A stretch of DNA of 64,000 nucleotides from Caenorhabditis elegans (taxonomy: Eukaryota; Nematoda; Chromadorea; Rhabditida; Rhabditidae), in contig NC_003283.11 of NCBI RefSeq assembly GCF_000002985.6, positions 13,082,001 to 13,146,000 on the forward strand, in the 5' to 3' direction. Below the pieces are notes generated by a model that was given only the letters and a program-made list of their open reading frames with translations, made no database searches and was not told the DNA's origin. The position numbers were made by a program, and so were the translations under genes. Position 1 is the stretch's first letter; the number at the start of each line of letters is the position of its first letter. Below are positions 1-12,699 of the stretch, one piece after another.

Positions 1-1162
1 CAAAAAATTTAATTGGAATCTGAAAATGGTTATAACATGTTTACATCATTTGAATGCATTTTTTAAAGAACAAACCATGCCATTTCTCAATTTGGCAGTG
101 ACCGAACTACCAAACTTTAGCAGATCTTCAGCTTTTGTGCATGTTTCTGGAATGTTTATCAAGCTAAATGTAACAGTAATATTTTAGCAACCGTGGTTGA
201 GAATGATCTTCAAAAAGAACACTAAATATTGGAAATCAACATTTTTATTTAGGAACAACAAATCTAGAAAGTCTTTTTTATTCAAGCTTCAATTTGAATT
301 CCAAGTTCCTCAACCATCACAACCCCCATTATTATTAGCCCGGTGTGGATCTTCTTTGAAAATTGATCTCAATCATCGAATGATCTTTTGGTTTTGATTT
401 CATCTTGTTTACGCTTATTTACACCATTTGTTTCGATGATCTCCTTGGAAAATACACTTTAGGTTGTAGTCCATTATCAAAGAACATTTTATTGTAATTT
501 TGAAAATGCGTTTCTATATTCTCCGCCTCCTTTTAAGATGTTCAACTGATAAGGACACTGTCCTCCGTATTGATAGAATCCTCTCAAAATCCTCTCGATC
601 GACCTCCGCGCTAAGCGTACTTTTGGAAGGATGCCTACGTGCAAACAGAGACCCAAACCGATGTTCTCTCTTCATTTCGTTTTTCTTTTCTTCTACTCTT
701 TCTGCTCTTTTCGTTGGTTGTGACGTCATCACAGGGGCTCGAATTTCCTTCTCTTCAAAAACTATTTGTAAAAGCACACCGGAGGAAGAGGTGGGATTCA
801 GAGTGTGTGCAGCGGCAATCAGTCTGCGGCTCTCCAGAGTCAATTATCTTTCACTCGGCAACTCGGTCACTGATAGTTTCTTGTGTTTGTGTTTCCGAGG
901 AGAAGGAGGAGGTGGCCGCATGGTTTCAAATGTTTCTTCCCGCAAGAAGAACTTTTGTTTCTGTGCGTAATAGCTTGTGTGGCGTAAAAGAGATGCAAAG
1001 AGCGTTCATATAGGGGCGGGCCTCTTGAATTGAAACTCTTTTTGCAGAAATCCCAAAGAAATTGAAAGTGATACGAGTGTGTAAGGTATCACCTCCCTTC
1101 TTTCACTAAGAAGGCGGAATTGACAGTTCGCCACGAGGAATACCTAAATAATTCTAGTGATC
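1..1162. other. No gene recognised; possible promoter region
   Basis: No convincing coding exon was found on either strand. Open frames between 500 and 1013 lack coherent splice sites and recognisable protein features. A good acceptor (TTTTTGCAG) ends near 1047, about 115 bases before the ATG of the small candidate exon at 1163. It could be a trans-splice or 5'UTR splice site for that exon. Confidence 0.4.
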
Positions 1163-1175
1163 ATGACAGCAGCAG
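1163..1175 (+). CDS. Candidate alternative first coding exon of the forkhead gene
   Basis: An ATG followed by four codons (M-T-A-A) and one extra base ends at a strong donor, GTAAGT. The carried base G is in the right phase for the forkhead-gene exon at 5045, which starts with AT and makes an Asp codon. The main first exon (4745-4850) also carries one base, so either could splice onto 5045. A 27-base candidate exon at 4022-4048, flanked by TCACTCAG and GTGAGT, keeps the same phase and could lie between them. This is inferred from splice signals and phase only; it may equally be chance or belong to an unseen transcript. Confidence 0.3.
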
Positions 1176-4100
1176 GTAAGTTATATTTAGTTTGATTAGC
1201 ATAGACTACTACATAGATATCTTGATTTATGATTAACTGGTATGAATAACAAGTGGAAGTTGAGGACAAATACCTTTTTTGTTTAAAATTTCAGAAAAAC
1301 AAATATTATATTTGTTTACCAACACCGTCTAGACAAATCTATATTGAAACCAAACGATATTTTAATCTCAAAATGGAGTCAAATATGCAAGAATGTTCAG
1401 AAAACAATTTATGATATCAACTGAAAATCTATTTTAGTTAGAGCTTTCCATGTGAGCCTACGCCCGCCTTGTGCTAATACGCGTGCCTACTGGGAAAGAA
1501 CACGAAACAATTTATTTTCAAGTTCTAGGTGTGCTGAAAATCACTGACAATTTTCTAGATTTGAGATGATTTGTAGTGTCAACCTGTAGTTTTTCTATCC
1601 ATTACACCATCACCGATTGTAGTTTCATAGTTCCACCACACTTTCAAAATATGAAAAAATATTAGTGCCACTTAGTAGCTGCTGCCACATCTGCAAAAAT
1701 AAAACTGGGTTTTATTCGTGAAAACCCGTCACTCTTTGATCTTTTCACTCTTTCCCTCTCCACCTGCTATCCCATAAATACTCTATTCACTGATCCTTCT
1801 CTCATTCGTCGAGTTCCATGCCGTTCCATACTCCATTAATCTTCGTCTTCCAACTTCTGATATTTTTATCGCTTCGAGTTGTTGTTCAGTACAAACAACT
1901 GAGCCCAATCCGTGTTCCAGTGATATTTTTCTGATTGTCTGCCTGGTCCATCAGTTATCATAGAATGCAGTAAATATATTTTGGAGCCAACGAGGAAGGA
2001 TGAGGAGAACCACACAAACAACTGGGAGCTCATTCTTTTTTTTTTGTAAAACTGCTGTCAATCTCGTCTCTCGTCTCTTCTGGTTCCTCATTTGTTGTTC
2101 TCAAATTCTTCTCTAAAAATTTTGATTCTTCTTTGTTTTTTCTTTTGCAAAATGTGTTGAGATCCTCATTGTTTATTTTATTTCTTCATCCCTACGTGCA
2201 CTTTGTCTTCTTTTTTCCATCTTCTTTTTTTCACCACCTGCAATTTCTTTTTCTTCTTTTTTATAACCCCAACGTTCTTTCGCCTTACAAAAAAAAGAGA
2301 AGCCGAATGAAATCACACGAAGAAAAAATGGGAGGCGCAGAAAAATGTCGGAAGACGAGGAAGACGTGCAAAACTCTTTCTTTCTCTCTTACTCACTTCT
2401 TCCTAAAATCTTTTGGCTTTGCTCTCGAAGCTTATGCCCTCTTTTTTTGGGATCTTCTGCATTCATTTTGGAGTACTCCACTGCTTGTCCCCTTTCCCAC
2501 TCCCCCATGTTTACACATTTATTTTATCAGATCTCTATTCCATTTTTGCAATTATAGAATTATGCCGACTGCAAGAAGTGCTCATTTCTTGATGATTGAT
2601 GATAAGAAAGAAAAGGAAAATTAATAACCACCTTTGTCGGCTTGTACAATGTCGAAGCATATAAGTACAAAACTCAAACAATTAGTTCCTCTATTTCATT
2701 CTACGAATTGAGAAGATATTTATCGTAATATCTAGGGGAGCTAGGAAAATTGTAAATACCTTTTTCGTAGGCCTATTATTTTAATGGAGATCGTAACTCC
2801 CCCGGAAAGACTGATGGAGTCTTGCAGGTGGGTCTCGCCGCGAAAAAGTGTATGGTAATTTTTTTATTTTTTTGTTTGTGAAAAATGTTTTTGGCAGTTT
2901 TCTTTTCCGCCTTACCTAACTATCAGTTATTGTCTTTGAAAATTAAAAAAATATTTACAAAAAATGGTTTTTTTTGCAATTTTTTTCCTGTCGAGACCCA
3001 TCCGGAGAAAACCATGCATCTTCATGAAAATACGATACTAGACTGGTATTTATTGTCGATAAACTTTTCAAACACAAATCAGACTAGCTGTTTTTTTAAC
3101 AGAAGATTTAATAGAACATACTGAAACAATCTCTTTAAAACTTTAAATTTATCCAAACAAAGAGAACAAACAATTTTTTAAATGTAGTTTTCCATTATCT
3201 ATTAGGATCCCCCTCTTCTTTTAATTTAAATTTAAGAATAATTCGATTACTACATCCGGTTGACTTCATTTACCACTGTATTTCAACGTCTTCCTCCCAA
3301 TTGTTTACTCCTTGTTAAATCGACAACTTAATGTTTTTGTTCCTCTCTTCTTTTCACTAATCTCTTCTTGAGGGAAACCTTTTTTTCAAAATAAAGAAGT
3401 GTGACATCTTCTGGAACGCGAACTGTCTTTTTCTTTTTTTCTTCGACATTCGAGACACGGCCAACAAACATTTAGTGATTTTTTGTCTCAATTCACGGTT
3501 TCTTATCATCATCGATAAGGCTGATTATGTCGAGTGGGTGGTGTGTGAACTGTTGCAATTTCAAAGGTTGTTGAAATATCTATGGATTGCTTAAAAAATT
3601 TTCACGCGAAAATGTCAACTAACTGATACGTGAGCTTTTGAGCTGAATTAATTTGTTGGCTCGACACGTGTCTTTTATGTTACTTTTTCGAAATTAACCT
3701 ATTTATTTTTATATTTTATCAGTCAGCTTTCAATAATTTCATCTTAAATAAATACAAAGGTTTTTTTTGTAAAAATTGAAACGAACACTTGCGTTCTTAA
3801 AATGTTTTCTGTCCCGCCGTTCGGTAGAGCGCATTTGCAGTATTTTCATTTTCTTAATTTTTTTCTTGAAAAAATTAATTTAATTGAAGTCTCATCGGAA
3901 TTCTCAGTATTTTCGAGAAATTGTTTTCGCAAGTTTTGCCGGAAACTTCCGACTTTGTCTCCGTAAGCACGATGTGATAGATATCCTATCAATTCCTCAA
4001 AAAAAACGCCTTGTCACTCAGCATGCCCTGCCGGACCCAGAAGCAGCGGTGAGTTGGCGTCTTTTTCCCCACTTTCGGGCGCTGCGTCTCCCACAACGGG

Positions 4101-4744
4101 AGTGCTCCCTTTCTTTCTCTATATCTCTTATCTATTTTTCTTGTTGAGTGTTCTTTGCTCCCTCGGCCTCCTCTCTTTTCCACCTGCCCCATACACACAC
4201 TCTCACCCCCCACTGTCGACGTTTCTTTCCTACGATGTGTGGACCTCCTTCATCTTTGCCAAACCTCTTACTACCTACCTGTTCCGTGAAGTGAGCTGAG
4301 AACTGGGAGAGTGGAGAAATGACGAGCACATCCACCTGTTGAGGCAACCAGGGTCAGTCTCAGGCACTTTTAGAACGCTTTTCGTCTCGCCTCTTATTCC
4401 AAAAATGCACTTTTACACCGTATGCTTGCCGACGCGTTGCTTCTCTCCCCTCTCGCACTACAAATGTTTTGGCGCGAAAAAAAAAATTTCAACAGAAGAC
4501 ATTTCCCACATCCTGCTAAGCTCCCAAGCTCTCAACCACAATTTGTATCCTTAAATTTTTATCGTTTGTGGGAGCCTAATGTCTTTTCGGAGAAAACTTT
4601 CTTATTCCACCCCTACATTCGACGACCTTCGTCGCTTTTGGTTTTTCGTTTTTCGGCCTCCGTCGCCGGCGAAACACGTCATACGCCATCCATTCGATTG
4701 TATTGCAGACGCAGACTACATCGAACAATCTCTGGGCTTTCGAT
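1176..4744. other. Non-coding stretch upstream of the forkhead gene
   Basis: No supported gene was found. It holds long T/A-rich tracts and pieces of dispersed worm repeats, for example a GTGGGTCTCGCC-type sequence near 2827. The T-rich open frame at 2133-2624 has no protein character. A possible small exon at 4022-4048 is noted under the candidate alternative first exon. Otherwise it is probably upstream regulatory DNA or a long first intron. Confidence 0.45.
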
Positions 4745-7700
4745 ATGGATGAGCACGAATCAGGAATGGAAATGATGCTTTCTGCAATGAATTCTCCACT
4801 TGATGATGATCTCCCATGGCAGTTTGATGATCAAATAATCAAGGAAAATGGTTAGTTATTTAAATGTATAGTACGGTAGGAAACGAAAAAAGAAAATTTT
4901 CTCCTTTACAAAGAATCAAAGCAAAAATCTCCATATTTCTACAACATTTTCAATTTTTAATCGAAATCGAAATTTTTAAAAAGTTCTCTTTAATCACATT
5001 GATACATTTCAAGTTAAAACCGAATAAAAATGTTTTAATTTCAGATAGGCTCGACTCTGCAGCACAAAGTCCGTCGTCTAGCCTTTTCTCCGATTTTGAC
5101 GACGCCTGCACATCATCATTTGCATCGTCGCTCTCCTCACCCACTTTTGCAACATCTTCTGAATCAGGAAGTGAGTCGCCTCGAAGATCCACACGTTGTG
5201 TGTACAGTTTGTCCTCTATTGCAGCGAGTTCGCTGTCCTCTTTCGATATGATGATGAGCATGTTCCCTGATCCAACACGTCCGACTGTGAGCGATGATCG
5301 AATGGCTCCTCCGGCGGCTACTGTGCGAAAAAACGTTGTCGGTAAGAAAATCGAAAGCAAATTCCTATAAATTTACAGAAGTTTTCAGTCCGAAGACGTC
5401 CCCGTGAGTGTTCAATGGTTTGCTGGTTGTTCAGAACATTACTGACATCCGAATATCGAGCTTTGCCAGCCAATGCAATTTTTGAAATTTTTGAAGAAAC
5501 TGTAATAAAATATAAATTTTGAGCAAAAACTCTAAACAATTTATTTTCAGATGCAACAATCCACAGCTGGAAGCGCCCGTCATTATCGAGACTCAATTCG
5601 TCACTGTTTAATGACTTCTGCTGTTTTTGTACGCGTTCTGACCCCGAATGTGAGTATTTCTGTCCAACTATCAAATATCATAGGCGCTTTCTCTTGATGT
5701 AAACTTAAAAATCTTCGGATATCGCCGCTCGGCATTCGGAAAAGAAGAGAAAAAAGAACAAGAAATATCGAAAAACGTTCTGCAGAAATTTAAAGCTTCA
5801 ACTGCAACAAACAGTTTGCGCAAGTTTGTCAACTTTTTGTCGAAAAAAAAATTGAAACGTGAAAAAATGTAGTATTTATCAAGTTCCGAGTAATCTTTGC
5901 ACCACCGATCCGCTATATTGTTTCGGAAGCAAAAGCTGTGCGATTTTTTGTGACGAGAACAAATAAGACAAGAAAGTACTCGGAAAATGGGAGCAGTGCA
6001 CGTACTGTGATCGTAAGGTGGCTCTTTTCCGCAACAAATTATGCGAATTTATTTACTGACAAATATGTTATATGAATTGGAAAACTACAACATATAATGT
6101 AGTCCGATAGTTGAGATGTTTCTGCCTGAGATATACTCGATAAAGGCCGCGATAATCTAATATTGGTGTATTCCGACATGTCTATTGACTGTTGTATATC
6201 AATCAATGATCAAAACAAAGTTCAAAGAACATTACAACTTCTCGAATTCAGAAAAAGAAAAGAAATCGAGAAAAATAGTTGGAAAAAAATTCAGCCCGAA
6301 AGTATATGTTATTGCCAGTCCGCCACAAAAATTAAAAAAAAACACCGCAGAAAACAAGTTAAAACCAATTTATTTTTCAGCCACGCAAGGATTTTCTTGT
6401 GATGAATGAACAAGGATCATGGTGGACAGTACATCCAGACTGCGAAATGGCCTGTGCTGAGCATGTGTTTCGAAGTGGATCTGCACATCGTTGTCCTCCA
6501 CAAGCATCGATTCCTGCATATTATGCGAGGTATTTTTTTTGCAATTTCAAAACTAAATTCTTGTCTAGACACCGGGATGTTTATCATATCATTTATCGGG
6601 ATTTGAGAAAAAAACATCCAGTCAGAGGATCGTGCCCTTCGATCTCTTATCAGTGTAATCTCTTTCTCATCGTGCTCCTCCTATCTCTGCCAAGTGTTTC
6701 TAGGGTACATTGAAACAATCCAGAGATCTCTGTGAGAAAATAAGCATTTTACTGTAGGCGAGTAATGAGTTTTTCTAGTTCGTGTCGCTCTTACCCTTCA
6801 ATGCTCAGTTCTACGATAGATTGCAACCAAATATTTGTGTTGCACGCATCTTTTTTTTCTTCAGGGCGCCTCTAAGTTCTTTCTTTTCCCTCATTTCTTT
6901 CAAACCGCGATCATCAATATACTCTTCGACCCGATAGAAAGGGATCTTCGGGACTTACAACACGCACTCAGAATGTGCCATCGGTATTTGATATCATGAG
7001 AAGAAGAGATGAGTGACGACGCGAACCTATGGTGTAAAAATTTGTTTTGTTAGTAGCTTATCTCAATTGATGATAAAACATTATAAGAAAGATATGCGTA
7101 CATACTAGAGATACATTTCTGATATTTCAGAGTTCGAATGGAAGAGACAAAAGCTGCAAGCTCTGGAAATTCAACAGCTGGTCCAATAAGAGCCACATTT
7201 GGATATCAGTCAGCTTCATCGTCGGAATGCTCATCTACATCATCGTCTTCTGCATCGTCACCGGCTCCATCAGTTAATGTTCGAAGATTTGATCCTATTC
7301 GAAAAGTGACTTATGGAACGATGAACGGTGGACAACGAGTATCTTATAAAGCGTTCTCTTCAGGGTTAGTCCAGGGTTAGCTACATTAATAGACTTCTTG
7401 AAAAACTTAAGTATGTTCGAATAATTTTTTAGTTTTTAAAAATCTGAAAATGGTTTCTTTTGGATTTATAAAAATATTAAAAACATATTTGTACCATAAC
7501 GTCCACCTTTTTTCATGTATAAAAAATGAAAACTGTAGAACTTTGTGAGAAAAATCATTTCTTCTTTGAGAAGTGGGAAGGCTCCTAAACAGGGATTTTC
7601 TCACAATAAAATTTAGTGCCCAACCAACAAATATGTTCTCCCCTCATGTATCTCTTAATTCCATATTTTCAGATACCCTCAAAAAGTCACACCTCAACCG

Positions 7701-7766
7701 ACACTTCTGAATCCTCGTTCAATTCTTCTGAATGATATTGCAGTAGATCACGAAGAAGTCGTATGA
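4745..7766 (+). CDS. Divergent forkhead (winged-helix) domain protein
   Basis: Predicted nuclear DNA-binding protein of 363 residues. Exons read by hand with consistent phase: 4745-4850, 5045-5341, 5389-5501, 5551-5649, 6381-6529, 7131-7364 and 7673-7766. The N-terminal ~130 residues are Ser/Asp-rich and acidic, like an activation region. The forkhead domain follows at about residues 148-222: a helix with LPANAIFEIFEE (family: LTLSEIY), recognition helix YRDSIRHCLMTSAVFVRV (family: QNSIRHNLSLNDCFVKV) and wing GSWWTVHPDC (family: GSYWTLDP). SIRH is kept, but the usual Asn after it is Cys, and the N-terminal PPYSY motif is not obvious, so it is a divergent member. The C-terminus is Ser-rich (about 268-285) and ends in ...EEVV. 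The exon 3 donor (GTAATA) was chosen because it restores the frame into the recognition helix; a nearer GTGAGT at 5404 would break it. I cannot assign it to a named fkh gene. Confidence 0.75.
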
Positions 7767-8819
7767 ACTCAATCAAGAAGATTGCCATGCAAATGAAATG
7801 AAACGGGAAATTTAAATGTGCCAAAAAAAGCTTTCCAAGTTATCTCTCCCCTTGCAGCAATGCATTTCTAGTTATCTCTGTAATTTCTTTTTAGACCCCT
7901 CAATAATTTAAAAAAAAATCATTCTCAAACGATGAAAGAAAACTTAAAAAATTCACAATTTCTCAAATCTCATAATACGGTGATCCATGTCTTATCTCTT
8001 CTGTACCAGAAGTTCTCCCCTCTTTAATATTTCTCCCACTCTCAAATTCATGTCCAATAGTTTCATCTTCCATTCTTTTTCTAATGTCCTTAATTACAAC
8101 TATCAGAGTATCGGTTGTGTGTGCGAGTGTTTTTTTTTTCGTAAATTTAGTCCCCCAGTTAAGAATAGATCATTATAATATGCACCCTCTCCAAAAATCC
8201 CCTTACGGTCCAATTTTTTAAATCCAAGTGTTGTTCTACTAATAAAAATCCAGATTTCTTTTTTCAAACAAATGTAATTGTAGACATTAGTTTGAAAACT
8301 CGACCAGCGTCGAGTTTTTAATCATTGTGCCAAAATTAGGTCGTAAATACGCGTAAACTGGCACAATTCACAAGTTGGTAAAGACTTTTATCAGACATTC
8401 AAACGAAAATAACACATGCGGCACAATATTATTTTTATTCTCTGCTTCAGTAATTTAATAAATTTATCGTATTCAGTGAAATGTTATCGAGATAATCGAT
8501 TAGTGCATAATCAGTAAGATTTTTTTTTCGGATTTATCGAGAAATACAAAAATAAGCGTGCACCTTTAAAGGAGTACTGTAGTCTCAACACCACGTTTAC
8601 TTACTGTTTTCTTCAAATATTTTTTAAAAATAAAATACAATCTGGAAAGCCCGATGAAAGCTGCAAAATAGGACCGAGTTGAAACTACAGTAATCCCCAA
8701 AGGCTCACACTATTTTTCGCAGCCTCCATTTTTGAAAGTCGTTTCGAGACCATACACCGTATTCTCTCGTCGTAAACCGCAAAGTTTCGATTATTGTAAG
8801 TAAAATGAATTATATTCAG
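7767..8819. other. Intergenic; missing first exon of the next gene not found
   Basis: No supported coding exon was found. The AT-rich sequence includes dispersed-repeat pieces, such as a short CTCGACCAGCGTCGAG palindrome near 8299 and a GGAGTACTGTAGT-type piece near 8571. The 67-base exon at 8820 needs an upstream exon carrying two bases and, by analogy with the paralogue at 10666, a signal peptide. The GTAAGT at 8796 is only 24 bases from the acceptor, and its frame has an immediate upstream stop, so it does not supply that exon. Confidence 0.4.
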
Positions 8820-10512
8820 AACATGTGAAGGAGATTTCTGTGTTGCTAGACGTTCAGGTGCATATGTTTCGTTGGAAATTGATAGAGTAAGAAATTATGA
8901 TATTCAAAAAAATGTTCTTGAAATTTAAAAATGTTTGAGACAAATTAGAAAATATATTTAGGTATTCTGAAATAATCTTTCTTGCCATTTGGACATTTGA
9001 AAACTGAGAATATTTTGAAATGATAGGATATTCGACAACAATAACAGAAAACAAATTTCAGTTGTGCATCACTGGACCAAAAATGCCAAAATATCCGTGC
9101 ACTTTGCTTTGGGATGATGAACTCACTTGTTACTGCAAGTAATTTTTTATTATTTGAAGTTTGATATATACAATTTTTGAAAGGTTGCACAAAACTTGAA
9201 CTACTTTCAGCACAGACTATTGTAATTCCAATAAACTATTCTACTCAAACTACACCGTTCTACCAGTAATTGAATGCAAACAAGTTCATAATCGAAATTA
9301 TAAACTAGTTACATGTAACAAGTGTCTTCGAATCATCTCTTATGTTAGCTGATATCTATAATAAATTCTGTCACTAATAATTTCAGACAAAGAATCGAAT
9401 TGGCCCGGGACGAGAAGACCACGAGGAAAAGATTCAATGTAGTATATTGGGAGAATCGGCAGATTTTGTGATTGATACAAATTCATTTAGAGATGAAATG
9501 ATTGCTAGAAACTTTTATACAGAAGCATGTTATAATGTTTCAATGCACCAAGAGCATTTTTATGTTTTTTGTAGATGTTCCCAAGTGAGTTTTTATATTG
9601 AAAAACATGTCAAGGAAGTTTGAGAAGACGCAAAGTTGCCAACTGCCAACTATTTTTATTTTTCTCAGACAAACTGTAACTCTCCTGAATCTCCAATTCC
9701 TTATCCCCTATCACCACCAACAGTTTCATGTTTTACCAGTGGATTTGAAGCCTATGTTTTTCCAACAAAATATTCAACGCCTAATACGTGGCACGTTGAT
9801 AACTATAAAAAGATAATGAGCAATGAAAGTTATGTTGATGAGAACAGTAAGTCACTTGAATAATTTTAAAACGAACGCTCATTTGGTTCAGGTACCTGTC
9901 ATGGAGATATGTGTTTCATTGCAAAAGTTGCTGCGGATGCTGGAGAATACGATTTCGATGTTTATTATAAAGGATGTATATCTACGAATGAACATGGAAA
10001 TAATTCCATACAGGTATTCAACCATTATAACGCTTTTTAAAAAAACTGAAAATTTGAGCACAATAGGTTGGAGGTAAGAAAGATAAATATGAAAACGGAT
10101 GAAAATCCCGTGCTACAATTTGAAACGAGATGTACATGGTAATTTAAATCTTCTTTTTAAAATTACATTAGTGATAAAATTTCCGAGTGCTGCATTGCCT
10201 TATAAGTCACACAAGTAAATAGTTTTTTTTTTGCATTTTTCCCGCTTGGAAATTTTAAAATGTCATTTATTTCAAAGTGGTAGTTTTGTGATAAAACCAA
10301 TTTTTCAGCTTGGCTACATGTACCTGAATGAGATTGCTTATCATATATGCAATACAAACTTTTGTAACTTTAACATATCAACTGCTCAACGAGAAGCAAG
10401 AAACGGTACTCTCCGAATTTCTCGTTCAATTGATCGTAATTCCTACTTCTCACACTCTCCATTTTTTGCTTTTTCAATCTTCGTTGTTACCATAATCCAG
10501 ATTTTTATTTGA
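8820..10512 (+). CDS. ET-module-like cysteine-rich protein, paralogue 1 (first exon not found)
   Basis: Paralogue of the gene at 10666. Exons: 8820-8886, 9062-9138, 9211-9343, 9387-9584, 9669-9846, 9892-10013 and 10309-10512. Exons 8820, 9062, 9211 and 9892 have exactly the same lengths and phases as their counterparts in the neighbour. Two repeats of a cysteine pattern are seen: CEGDFC ... YCNTDYCN and CHGDMC ... YICNTNFCN. A middle stretch CNSPESPIPYPLSPPTVSC is shared with the neighbour. The protein ends in a hydrophobic tail (FAFSIFVVTIIQIFI) like a GPI signal or membrane anchor. The pattern resembles the nematode ET module, from memory. No signal-peptide exon was found upstream, so the gene may be 5'-truncated or start further away. 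An AATAAA lies at about 10543. Function unknown; an extracellular role is inferred. Confidence 0.65.
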
Positions 10513-10665
10513 CATTAATAGATTGCTAATATAATATTAACGCAATAAACTTTTAGTTTCTTTTAATATGAATATTTCTTTGATTGAAAAATTGCGAGCG
10601 CAGCAGGTGAAATATAATCTGAATATCAACTCACAATCACATTTATCGAACAATTCTGTTAGCTC

Positions 10666-12446
10666 ATGGCGCTAACTATTTCTATTTTAATTTTAGTGAT
10701 TTTGAACTTAAAAGAAATAAATTCTGTCAAGTGTTATCATGACAATAATGACGTGATCAATGGGTAAATAATTAAAACTGTAGCCAATGGCCAGCAATTT
10801 GAACTTTCAGAACATGTGAGGGTGATTTCTGCACAATCGCAAAATCAACCGATAACTATGCAATTTACAATCAACGAGTGCGACAAAATCTAATAAATTA
10901 AAACAAAAATTTTTTAGGCGTGTTTCATCGGGATCAAAAAGCCTTCTCATACATGCACATTGGATTTTTCAGATAATATGGTGTGTTTCTGCGAGTGAGT
11001 TTTTAAAATTAAATAGATTGATTCAATATTTTTCGAGATTAGACAAGATGCAATCAGAAATATACCTTCTTAAACCAGAAAACACAAACTTTACTTTATT
11101 AAAGATAATTTTACAATTTTTAAAATTTACATTCGATGTTCAACTTTTAGGTTTTAAGCCAAATTAATAAATGCCAAATGAACCATTAATATTATAATTT
11201 CAAATTTACACATCTTACCTTTATTTGTATTGTACCTTTTAGTTTTTAAGTTTCTTCCCTTTATTTTTATCTTGTTTAAACTAAAAAAACTTAAATTTCA
11301 GCACTGATTATTGCAATACCATAAGCCTTCTTCGTGGAAACATTACAATACTTCCGGTAATTCAATGCAAGGCCCTTATACAGACTGTATATACTGCAAT
11401 ACCAAGCAACAAATGCATTCGAATTATTTCTTATGTACGAGTAACTTGAATAATTTTTTCATTCACAAAAAATACATTTTCAGATAAAGCATGATAGATA
11501 TGAACTTGACAAATTCAATAATGATCATGTAAAAGATCTTCAAGAATTTATTTCTGGTGCTGAACGAGGCGATTCAGGAGACTTGGTTATCGATGCTCAT
11601 ATCTATTGGCCAGAAAAAATGCTACGAAACTTTTTTTCCAAAGGATGTTATAATACGACAATGAGCCCAGAGCACTATTATGTTTATTGTAGATGTGAAG
11701 AGGTAATTAGATTACTTCAGAATTTTTTTAAAACGGAATATTTACAGGCCAATTGCAATACCCCTGAAAGTGAAGCACTTCCTTATCCAATATCTCCCCC
11801 GGTGGTCAAATGTCACACAAGTGGATTTGCCTATGAAATGAATTACAGAAAATTCGAGACGCTGGAGTTAACTGGAGATCTAAATTACAAACAAAATTAC
11901 ATGACAAATGAAACTTATGTCGATGAGGGTAGTGAGTCAGAAGCAGTTTTGTAATTTAAAGTTTAAAAAATTTGACGGCGTAGAATACCTTCTGACCTAC
12001 CATTTTTTGTTTTACAAATTCCAAGAAATGCAATGCACAACTCAATTTCAACTTTTTAAAGCCAAAAAAATCTCTATATGTCCAGAACCATTTTCAGTTG
12101 AATGCCAGGGTCATTTCTGTGTCATTGTACCGAATAAGTATATTATAGATGGTGAATATGTAGATATATACTACAAAGGATGTATTTCTGCAAACGAACA
12201 AGGAGAACAAAAATTATCGGTGAAAAATATATTTAATTCACTTTTGAGATATTATCTTTACAGGTGGGACAAAAGTATGTCAATGAGATTACGTACTACA
12301 TATGCAACACAGATTTTTGTAACATTGATATTGAAACTTCTTTGGATGCAGCAGCAAATGCAAGTACAATATCAGACAATGGAGCGGATGGTACAAAGTT
12401 TGACTGCTTTCAAATCGTCATTCTGTTCATTATTTTTTTAATCTGA
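10666..12446 (+). CDS. ET-module-like cysteine-rich secreted or GPI-type protein, paralogue 2
   Basis: Complete 360-residue prediction. Exons: 10666-10763, 10811-10877, 10918-10994, 11302-11434, 11484-11702, 11748-11931, 12098-12219 and 12264-12446, all in phase. The first exon encodes a signal peptide (MALTISILILVILNL), then KCYHD. Two tandem cysteine repeats follow: CEGDFC...FCDTDYCN and CQGHFC...YICNTDFCN, separated by a region with CNTPESEALPYPISPP. The tail QIVILFIIFLI suggests a GPI signal or a C-terminal membrane helix. It lies 154 bases downstream of paralogue 1 on the same strand, so the pair arose by tandem duplication. The family looks like the nematode ET module; no biochemical role can be stated. 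The last intron (GTGAAA donor) is the weakest call. Confidence 0.75.
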
Positions 12447-12600
12447 AAACGTTCGATCTATAAATGAATTATCAAGTCATTTTTCTTCAATTTTGATTTC
12501 TACTTTGTCTTTATCTTGAAAAACTAAATTAACATACTTTGACATGTACGTTAGAAAATCAGTATTTCAGTCATAAGGTTCAGCAGGTGAACTTATAAAT
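12350..12600 (+). repeat. Duplicated segment, copy 1 (ET gene 3' end and flank)
   Basis: This covers the last coding bases of the ET-like gene, its stop region and downstream flank through GGTTCAGCAGGTGAA near 12579. A diverged direct copy, with small gaps, occurs at about 13265-13530, including the end-of-gene text and the same GGTTCAGCAGGTGAA. Confidence 0.7.
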
Positions 12601-12699
12601 TCTACGTATAGTTGATTTCTTGAACATAGCTGTAAAAATAAGTATGATTAAGAGCACGAACAAAAGATATTTGGAGTTTTTCCTAGTTAAGTTATTTGA

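Noticed and set aside
500-1013. Overlapping open frames on both strands
   Set aside because: Low-information composition, mutually overlapping, and no splice sites leading to other exons.
2133-2624. 163-codon open frame on the plus strand
   Set aside because: Very rich in Phe/Leu from T-tracts, with no domain, signal or splice context; composition explains it.
3811-3840. tRNA-like string (TTCGGTAGAGCGCATTTGCA)
   Set aside because: It resembles a dispersed worm repeat. There is no matching acceptor stem, anticodon arm or B-box downstream.
5389-5403. 15-base mini-exon of the forkhead gene using the GTGAGT at 5404
   Set aside because: It breaks the frame into the recognition helix. The longer exon to 5501 restores it and encodes expected forkhead helix residues.
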